DNA of 64,000 bases from Verpa conica (Eukaryota; Ascomycota; Pezizomycetes; Pezizales; Morchellaceae): contig JAUFSD010000021.1 of the NCBI GenBank assembly GCA_033030425.1, positions 496,001 through 560,000 of the forward strand. Reading direction: 5' to 3'. Each line of letters begins with the position of its first letter. The stretch's first letter is position 1. Positions 47,795-56,029 of this stretch are shown piece by piece. The translations under genes and the position numbers were made by a program. The notes beneath the pieces are model-generated. The model did no database searches, was not told the DNA's origin, and worked only from the letters and a program-made list of their open reading frames with translations.

Positions 47795-48429
47795 TGTAAC
47801 GGCGGGGCTTAGGGGGCGTGCCGAGGTGACGCGGACAAGGAATTTGGTTACTTTGGAAAACGACAAAAACTCAGGCAGCAACAATGGTTCTTCGGAAAAA
47901 CTTTTAGATATAACAAATTTAAGAGACAGAAAATTTCTTTGATAGTAGATTTAGGAAACAAAAGAATGCATAATGAAAGAAAACTCACTAGGAAGGGGGC
48001 GAAGCCCCTCTTTATATACTCTGTTTTCCCCTTCTTCGTGCAACCCAAATCCCTTCCCCGTACATTTCGTTACTCTTTTACTATTACAAATGTCGTCGAA
48101 CATGTCATGTTCAACGCGCAGGTCCTTTCCTATGCTGTTCCCATACTAAATCTACTTCTTTTCTACCGCTTCCATTGTGCACACCAGTCTAATTCCGCTT
48201 CTTCCCACCGGTTCAAGACCTTCAAAGGACCCAGTCCATCCGATCCCCTACGTCCTACCTACGTCCCGTGTAACACAGATAGCTTAAACCTTTTAGAATC
48301 AGTTCCTTTCTCGTAACGCTAAGTTAAAGACGTGCCTGCAATCGGTCCGATCTTCTAGTGGGGGCAGGGGCAAAGGTAATTTGTTTCCGTGGGCACCAAC
48401 GCTTCACCTCTTCGGAACTGTCCGCGACA
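47795..48429 (-). mobile_element. Solo LTR of family R, reversed (copy R3)
   Basis: A 635-base insertion in L3 is flanked by GTTCT (47790-47794) and GTTTT (48430-48434), a target duplication with one C-to-T change. Read on the minus strand it starts TGTCGCGGACAGTTCCG, close to the R1 start TGTCACGGGCAGTTCCG. It has a TATATAAAGAGGGGCTTCGC segment matching the R promoter block. It contains a long but meaningless open frame. Confidence 0.65.
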
Positions 48430-48500
48430 GTTTTTTATTCTTCAACTTGCATTCAATACCAAGTACCTACTCTAGTCCTAGTTTTCTAGTTCATTTAGTC

Positions 48501-49824
48501 CATCATCAGCAAAAACAAAGATTCCGCCCCGCTCTCCTGGAGAGCGGGGCAACGATTTCGCAAACCTACTCTCCTACAGGTGCTTTACACTGCACGTCAT
48601 CTCCGGGAGATCTCAGGGCGGACGCTAGCAGTCCGGAAGATGCCGGGAGAGCCTCAATAAGAGTAGAACAAAAAGTTGCGTCTAGAAGAGTCTCAATTCT
48701 CAATTCTCTATTCTCTATGTTCTATCTAATCTATATACAAGAATATATCTGCTTTGCTGCCTGCTCCGCTGCCCCCCCCCCTGCTTGCCCTTCCGCCTGC
48801 CTGCCTGCTTGCTTGCCTGCTTGCTTGCTTGCCTGCTTGCTTGCTTGCTTGCTGCCTGCTGCCGCTGTCGCGCTGGGGGGCAGCTCGAGGTCCAGTCGAC
48901 GCGTCGGACATGGGGTGTTTGTACCGGGACGGATAGGTTGTTCGCTTGGTGACCCGGAAGCTGCTGAAGCCTTGCTGGGGTCCTGGGGGGGGTCTACTGC
49001 CTGCTGCTGCGCTAGGTGTCAGGTTGAAGTCCAGTCGACGTGTCGGACCAAGGGTGTTCGTACCTGGACGGGTTGGTTGTTTGCTTGGTGGCCCGGACGC
49101 TGCTGGAGGCTTGCTGGGGGTCCTAGGGGCCCTGCTGCAGCTGTCGCAGGAAGAGGTCTGCCTGGGAGTCTGCTCGAGGTCCATAGACGCGTAGGACATG
49201 GAGGGTTTGTACCGTGACGGGTAAGTTGTTCGCTTTATAGGAGAGAACCTGCCCATCCCCCACCCCCCGTCTGCCTGCCTGCTTGCTTGCCTGCTTGCTT
49301 GCTTGCTTGCTTGCTGCCTGCTGCCGCTGTCGCGCTGGAGGGCAGCTCGAGGTCCAGTTGACGCGTCGGACCAAGGGTGTTCGTACCTGGACGGTTAGGT
49401 TGTTTGCTTGGTGGCCCGGGGGCTGCTGAAGGCTTGCTGGGGGTCCTGGGGGTCCTGGGGGTCCTGCTGCAGCTGTTGCGCTGGGGGTCCTCTGGGGGTC
49501 ACATTGACGTGTCGGACATGAGGTGTTCGTACCGGTACAGCCGCTGGGGGGGAGCTACTGCTGGCAGTGCTATAAGGCGCTGTTTTCAATAGTTAGCATA
49601 GGTTCATAGAGTGGTAGTGAGTGGGTGGGGGGTGCTGGGGGAGAGGGGTTGCAGGCGCGTTAATGTGGTACGGCCGGGTAACACCAGCACCTCTTCAGGA
49701 GACTGGGGGCGACGGTCCCTTGCCCGGGTGCTGAGGGGTCGGCAGCGCTCTCCAGGAGAGCGGGGCGAACTTTCTCCGCCTGGGCGACGAAAATCTCCCA
49801 GAGAGTTTTTTTTTGCTGATGATG
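48501..49824. mobile_element. Element X2 with CATCATCAGCAAAAA termini and internal tandem repeats
   Basis: CATCATCAGCAAAAA (48501) and its inverse (ending 49824) bound about 1.32 kb inside L3. Just inside the left end lies a 25-base palindrome (GCCCCGCTCTCC-T-GGAGAGCGGGGC, 48525-48549); a partial copy, GCTCTCC-A-GGAGAGC, lies near the right end (about 49747). The core holds five imperfect direct repeats of about 150 bases, starting with a CCAGT-GACG motif near 48892, 49031, 49181, 49353 and 49501. Two blocks of GCTT/GCCT microsatellite add to them (48795-48853, 49262-49313). The open frames seen here are by-products of the repeats. The termini relate it to X1. Confidence 0.65.
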
Positions 49825-49868
49825 TATCTATAGTGTCCTAGTTCTTTAAAACATCATCTGCTGTCTCC

Positions 49869-50989
49869 TGTTGCGGGCAGTCTCAGAGATATTGGGAAAA
49901 CGTATAAAGCGATTGATTCTAAACCGGACTGGCGTTTGCAGAAGCGGGTCACCTTTAACATTGCCCCCACAAGGAGATCGAGTCGATTGCGTGCGCAATA
50001 GCGCAGCTAGTTTACGAAAGAGTTCAGAAAGTGGTTCTTTAGGCTTGCGCCGTCACACAGGACGTTGATGAAATGCTAGATTTTGGGAGTTAAGCTTTAT
50101 TAGGGTTTGCGCATATGTCGGAGAAAACAGAACGGGAATAGGATGTCAGAGATGTCCCGAAGAAACATTTGTACTTTTAGTATTGAATTAGTATGGGAAA
50201 GTGACTTAGGGGAAGAATATGACATATCCAAGAGAATTTGTAATAGCTGAAGTGGTTTTAGGTAATGCGGGCAGGGAAACGAGGCTTGGAGGGTTAGGGG
50301 TTTTGGTATATAAGTGGGGCTTCATGTAAAAGTACACAAGCCCTTGCTCTAGTGGGGACAGCAGGTGATGTCTAAAGAACTGGGACACTATGGGCACATG
50401 GACTAGAAGACTGGAAAGACTGGAAAGACTGGAACTAGAGTAGATACTTGGTAGTAGATACAAGTTGAAGGATAGAGAACTAAAACTAAGAACTGAGGAA
50501 ATGGCTCGATACTTATAGTATGGCCGAAACATGAAAGGGAAGGGGCTGACACGCGTAGCATGTCAGACTACATGAAACAAAAACATGATACGTGATATGA
50601 AACTAAGGAGATCCTGATGACGTGGCAAGCCACGTTATCCCATACATGAAACATAAATGAGACTAGACATGAAACTGATATGAAACGGGCAAGGCTGACT
50701 GGTGGTCGAGTGACAATTTGTGACCGAGTGAGAACTGATGATTTGTCGTTCTTGACACTTCACCCCGCTTCGTGGAGGACTTACTTTCGTTACGCAATCT
50801 CTTGTTTCCTAAAGTTTTTTGCTAAGAATTCCATTACTTTCTTGGATCTGTTATCTCCAAGAAGTCTTACCGAAAAATCATTGTCGCCGTCCAAGTTCTT
50901 GCTGTTGTTCCTTTGCCCCGTTGAAAACGAAACAAAATCCTCACCGTATCACAGTCACCTAGGTACCTTCCCCAAGCACTGCCGCTACA
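49869..50989 (+). mobile_element. Solo LTR of family R (copy R2) inside L3, split by L4
   Basis: R2 starts TGTTGCGGGCAGTCTCAG and ends CTGCCGCTACA. It is flanked by TCTCC (49864-49868) and TTCCC (50990-50994), both one C-to-T step from the TCCCC of intact L. Its body (49869-50324 and 50763-50989, about 680 bases) aligns with R1. A TATATAAGTGGGG promoter-like block lies at about 50309. It is interrupted by L4. Confidence 0.78.
50325..50757 (-). mobile_element. Solo LTR of family L, reversed (copy L4)
   Basis: This nearly intact 433-base L LTR lies on the minus strand, flanked by a perfect CTTCA target duplication (50320-50324 and 50758-50762). It keeps the TGACGTGGC palindrome and the CTATAAG box. 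It is slightly longer than the 424-base copies because of extra AGACTGGAA repeats near 50410-50430. It is the youngest layer of the nest. Confidence 0.88.
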
Positions 50990-51306
50990 TTCCCACTAGA
51001 GCAAGGGCTTGTGTACTTTTACAGATTGAGATCAGGAGGTTTGGGAGATTTTGTTATATAAGCAAGACTTCACTTCACTTCGTGGAGAATTTTCATTCGT
51101 TACGCAATCTTTTTGTTTCCAAAGTTTTTAGTTAAAGAAATTCAGTATTTTCTCTTTGGATATATTATATTTAAGACTTTTATTATACAAATACCGTTGC
51201 CGTCCAAGTCCTCATTGTTCTCTTAGAATTCTGCTGAAACTCTAACAAAAATTCACTGTTACCGTTCTCTGTGTCATCTAGGCACGTGCAAAGTCCTGCC
51301 GCTACA

Positions 51307-51719
51307 CCTAAGAGGTTCCAGTACAGTTTGTTGAAATTTCATTTAGTCACGTGGTATTTTCGTTACCCTACCTTCGGGGTTATTGTTTGACCGTTTTTGT
51401 TACCCTGTTTTTGGTTACCCTGTTTTCGGAGGAATATTTACACCGTTGGTGTTTACGGGTAACTTGTTTATTGTTTTTGCTTGTGTTACTTTTAGTTAGT
51501 ATAAGTAGTTTAGGACTCTGCCGGTTAGCAGAAGAATCAAGCGAGTTTCATCAGCTTTACTGCGCAAAACAGTTCACCCCCCAAAATGTTACACTTTTGC
51601 TTTTTTAGTGGTGGTTTCTACCAGAATATCACCTAAATCCCAAAATCCCAAAAGTTTACTACACCATGGAAGAAAATCCTATCAACAAAAACTATTTAGC
51701 CAGACCTTATTTATCACCC
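51307..51719. other. Flank between LTR nest and next element
   Basis: Contains direct GTTACCCTGTTTT repeats (about 51395-51435) and a short frame beginning ATGGAAGAAAATCC at 51666 that runs into the next element. No gene is recognised. Confidence 0.45.
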
Positions 51720-52768
51720 TATCCCATGGTCTGTAACACGATTTGGGCTAAAAACAGCCCAATTCCTCCAGCTGTTCCCCCACAACCACCACAGTCTTTG
51801 ATAACTTTGAAAAAATTATATAAGCTATTTAAGTATCTAGAGAGCCTATCTATTACATTATATATTTAATTAGATATTACCTTTAGTGGATTGGTTGATA
51901 CTAAACTACTGGCTTAGCACTTATTACAGTGTCTTTTTTTTAGGGTAAAAAACTCTAGCACCCCCACAATGATTAATAGTATTTATTTTATATGGATAAA
52001 ATAGTAGAATTATCAATTAGAGGATTTATTTGGGTATAGATTTTTTTAGAGCATTTTTGGTTGAGCTTTGATTTATTTAGATGACTGAGTGACCACTTAT
52101 GAATGGTGAGGAAGTTGGTTGCCACGCAAAAATAACGGTCTGAGATATACCAGCAGGGTATATATGGTCATGGTGTAACTTTTGGGCCGGAAATCTCACT
52201 ATTTTATGTATACTTCCAACAATCAAAAATAGAATTATGATTCTGAGAGACTAAAATTTTTCATAGAGAGACTAGTGTATATAGAGTACTTACTAGGAGC
52301 TGCGTGAAAATCTATCTATCATAGTACCTGTACTAGAAGTAATCTACTAAATTGAAATAAAATATCTAATCAGTTAAGTTGGGTAGATATTATAAGAATA
52401 AAACCAAGGGTCTAAATATTTTTCATAGTACTGAGTAATAGGTGACATTCAGGAGATTAAAATAAGCCCTTTATTAGTATAATCGGAGGAATTGGGGATG
52501 TAGTAGTCTTTCTTGCTAGACAGTTGTGATTTGTGGTTGTAAAAAATGAGGTCTTTTTACCTCTACTGCTATAATAAATTTTATAGCCAAAAAAAATCGG
52601 AAAAATTTCTAGAAAAATATCAGAGAATCTACAACTGATGGAAATTACATTGATAATAGTTACATGAAGTTATATGTGGTCTCTATTGGGTGGTTGCTAG
52701 TTGCATACAGGGCATTAAAATTCGCACCATATTTAGTGCGAAATTGCGTTGTTACAGACCATGGGATA
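51720..52768. mobile_element. Non-autonomous TA-flanked inverted-repeat element
   Basis: TCCCATGGTCTGTAACA (from 51722) and its exact inverse (ending 52766) bound about 1.05 kb. TA lies on each side (51720-51721, 52767-52768), the target used by Tc1/mariner elements. The interior is AT-rich and encodes no transposase. The left TIR falls inside a small open frame that begins at 51666. Confidence 0.7.
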
Positions 52769-54548
52769 GCTACCTGTACAGAGAGTTTTTACCAAAAACT
52801 CTATCTGGTTTGTTGTTATAATTGAGTAAAAAAATAGTACACATTAATTGATTCACGTACCATACTCCTAAAAAAATTACTTGTCTATAGCAATAATTGG
52901 TGGGGCAGGGTGTGGGGTGTCATTGCACGGGAAGGGCAAACGGGGCGGTTGCCACAGCCATTTACGATAAAATCCGATATCAAACTGTACAATCAACCTG
53001 CTAGGTTATATCATAGAGCCTAAAATCAGTGAGGACCGAGATCATTTAGGTACTAGATAAAAGTATATGTAGTAGTATGTAGTAATATTAATATTAAGAC
53101 ACATGATTTCTTAATGAATTTGTTTAATTAACAAGGCGGGTTATATAACACTACAGGACCTCCAGAAACTCATACTGTAGCTATAAGGTCTGTACTGGCT
53201 TGGGGTATCTAAAGGGCGCGGGGGCATATTCCGGTACCTGTTTATGTTGGAACCGTGAGAGTAGTTTTTCTAAGGTAGTGTGAACTAGCGCATAAACCAT
53301 TATTTTCTTAGGACTCTGTCTTAGATCTAAATCTGAAGTCATGAAAATGACATAGTGGGATCAGGACAAGTAGAGGCGACCTCAATTTAAGGACTGGAAA
53401 TTTTTGTGGTTGATAATACTTTGCGATACCCTTACACTAGTAGATTTATAATTGGCCTATCAAAGATACGTAACCATAAGCCATACTCACTGCTACATGT
53501 AGTATTAAGGATATCCATTAAAGTACATGTAGTATGACTCGAGATAGCTGTAGTCGGTGCCGAAGGCCGTGTCGCAGCGACCGACATCCCACAACACCTT
53601 CAGTTTACTAGAATAAAATGGACTCTTCAACCCTCATCTTAGGGCACATATAAAATACCACTAAATTCCATATATAGTAACCTCGGTTTGGGTTGATTCT
53701 TTTGGGCTCGGCCTGGGACTAACAGTTCTTCTGGGCGATGACAAATCATACTATATCACTCGCGGCTGTGCTGGGATCAGTCCCTTTCCAGTTGGAGTCA
53801 ATGTGCATGGCTTGATCACTAGGAACTACCGAATGGGCCCTGGAGCTTGGGTAGTGATGTACCCGTAGTCTTCATGTGTTTCTGGGGCATTGTAACAGGG
53901 AGCGCCATATCTTGTCTACTGTCGCATTCTGCCTCTGCACCTGACAGGGCGTTTTACCTTGAATAAATTAAATCTAGACTAGTCATTCATCCTGCCAGGG
54001 AATAAATGCTAGAATTAGCCAATGACATAGACATATAGAAGTGACTTCGTAGGAGAGACATGGCACTCCTAGTAACCGTATTCCGGCGACTCTTAAAGAC
54101 TACGAGTATATGAGGACTGCTAAATACCAACGGGTTAGCTCTAGCTACAAATAGGTATAAGTTTTTCTATATGGTGCCAGCAGAGTCCCTAGCGATCTTC
54201 GCCATAGATGACCATTCAACAATAAATTTTCAACTACAGTTTGTCTTCAAATAGATACATTATTCAATTTCGATGTGCTTCTCAAAACGGTCATGAAATT
54301 TCGCAAGTGGCGATGGCTAATAATATACAAGAACTCCAGCTCCAAATGACGCCCCAGACATCCAAGTCAAAGGAATAGAGAGAAAACTCAAATATTTACA
54401 TTATATACCAAGGCAAGTTCCAGGAAATTCGTCAATCATCACATTACCCTCAAGATACATGGACACGTTTACATACGTAAACAGGGCCGCTATACTCACC
54501 AATCATTGAATCCAAAAGTCACAGAAAATTTTCCCAATAGAAACTTGC
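52769..54548. other. AT-rich intergenic region
   Basis: No gene supported. A weak inverted pair GTCGGT...ACCGAC lies near 53550-53585. The rest resembles degraded repeat DNA. Confidence 0.5.
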
Positions 54549-55401
54549 TTAACAGACCTTCCCAAGAAATATCGACGAACGTGATGTAATCGAAGCCCTT
54601 CTCAATTGAAATCGCTCGATGTCATCGTCCGCATACTCTTCCTCTAGTGTTCCATCACCTAAGCGTATGTAATTGGCCGGTTTTATCCACAATGACATTG
54701 CATACTGTCGCATCATCGTAGCGAAGAACATTTGTATTAGCATTGAGGTGAGAAGTCCGATCCACCCAACTATGATTGAGATCTGCATCATCTCTGAGCA
54801 ACCCCATGCTGAATAAGAGGGAGCCAAAGAGCTGAAATCAGTATCGTCTACCCCTGCAGCTTCAATCACATCGTTGATGTGGTTAAAGGTAGATGTGTGG
54901 AAAGTTCCATGGGGTAGTGTTAAAGAAAGTAGCCCCGTATTAGTTAATCCAGCATCGCAGAGGTGATGACTGAAATTCGAGAATATGTATAACAGAACAA
55001 AACGGGAGAAGGCTGAAACAATGGTATCTAGGATAAAGAAGTTCGCAAATATCGATAATGTGTAGGCGTGTTGCTGTATTTGATATGTAATGTCAGTGGG
55101 ATGACGTGAGAGTAGGAGTGTTGGGTGCCTAGGAAACTCACTCTTATGGAGCCAAATACACCTAATAAACTTATGAATGCTGCAAAATATGTATACAATG
55201 AAAGGCCATCCGAACTTCGATAGGCATCGCTCGATAATTTGTGAAAAAGGCAAGCTGAGAGTCCGTTTGAAACTAACGCCAAAACGCTAATGGCAGTAGT
55301 AAATGTACTGCGAGGGATCAGTACATACACTTTGACTAGAGAGAGGTAAGGATCGGAGTAAATTATCAGATGTAGACATACCGAAGTCGCTTCAGTACCA
55401 T
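54549..55401 (-). CDS. Four-span membrane protein, fungal, function unknown
   Basis: Three exons on the minus strand: 55401-55382, 55307-55142 and 55073-54549, giving 236 residues. The start MVLKRLR is followed by four hydrophobic spans: TFTTAISVLALVSNGLSACL, LYTYFAAFISLLGVFGSI, FFILDTIVSAFSRFVLLYIF and IIVGWIGLLTSMLIQMFFAT. A loop between spans three and four carries two Cys (HHLCDAG and WGCSEM). The C-terminal tail is acidic then basic (LGDGTLEEEYADDDIERFQL). The layout is tetraspan-like and known among uncharacterised fungal proteins. The ATG at 55401 with a 74-base intron is the only model I found that starts with Met and keeps frame. An alternative is a longer N-terminus, since the main frame is open upstream. 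Confidence 0.65.
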
Positions 55402-55552
55402 CCTGGTCCGGCGCAATCAAACGAATACTCCACTTATAAAAAACAAAATATAGTATTCCTCCGAAAAACCGATCCCCAGTTATAACAAAAACAAAAAACA
55501 AAAACAATTCCCGCACTGACACTCCCTTCAACACAAAAAGACTTAATCCTAA

Positions 55553-56029
55553 CTAATGCGGGTTGGCGTCGATAATATCAATATGTTCACCGTGACCGTG
55601 ATGATGATGATGGTGGTGGTTGCCGTGTTCGTCCTCGGGCACTGCGTCGACGACCTCTACTTCCTCGGCCTCCGGATCGTAGTCTGAATGGTCCGACGGA
55701 TGATTTGCCGCAGTTTCCTACGGGTACACTCCCGTTAACTTCTGATTCGCATCGACTAGAAGCCACAGTTTATAAAAGGGAAGAAACAGGGTAGAACTCA
55801 CAGTTGTTACTACAACTACCCTTCCACGAGGAGCTTTCTCAATGTCGTCGCTACTATTGCTGCTACTACTACTACTGGTGAAATCCGAACTTGATCTACT
55901 ACCCCGGATACCAAGGAAATAACTCGGTTTGTAGCAGTAGGCACAAGTACAAATGACGACAGCACAGAGAATAAGAGTAGCAAAGAAGATAGCGAGGAAG
56001 AGGGAGGTTTGGGCTTTTGTCATCCCCAT
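55553..56029 (-). CDS. Small single-pass membrane protein with His-rich tail
   Basis: Two exons on the minus strand (56029-55802 and 55717-55553) encode 130 residues. A short N-terminus leads into one transmembrane span (LFLAIFFATLILCAVVICTC). A Ser-rich cytosolic-type stretch (about residues 45-62) and a basic VVVV segment follow. The second exon is acidic (DYDPEAEEVEVVDAVPEDE), then has seven consecutive His, then GHGEHIDIIDANPH. The His/Asp-rich tail could bind divalent metal; this is inference. The neighbouring four-span gene starts 151 bases downstream on the same strand. I do not recognise a family. Confidence 0.65.

Larger units (their letters stand above)
46143..51023 (+). mobile_element. 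Solo LTR of family L (copy L3), split by four insertions
   Basis: Family L sequence can be followed in order through 46143-46383, 47769-47794, about 48435-48500, 49825-49868 and 50995-51023. It starts TGTATCAAGAACG and ends TTGTGTACTTTTACA. The intervening pieces are an element with CATCAGCAAACT ends, a reversed R LTR, an element with CATCATCAGC ends, and R copy R2. Many differences from the intact LTR are C-to-T or G-to-A (for example TTAGCC for TCGGCC), consistent with RIP-like decay. No clean target duplication was recognised (AGAAT against GATTG). Confidence 0.75.
45369..51306 (+). mobile_element. Solo LTR of family R (copy R1), disrupted by nested insertions
   Basis: R1 begins TGTCACGGGCAG at 45369 and ends CTGCCGCTACA at 51306. 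It is flanked by CCTAG (45364-45368) and CCTAA (51307-51311), a target duplication with one G-to-A change. Its own sequence is about 690 bases in three blocks: 45369-45451, 45816-46142 and 51024-51306. These align with the matching parts of copy R2, including a TATATAAG promoter-like stretch near 51056. The gaps are a family S LTR and the large L3 insertion. No internal retroelement genes remain. Confidence 0.75.

Noticed and set aside
48381..49256. Two long opposing frames (278 and 176 codons)
   Set aside because: Both arise from the GC-rich tandem repeats of element X2 (runs of Ala/Cys/Leu or Lys/Gln/Ser); there is no domain, and the plus-strand frame begins in upstream LTR sequence.
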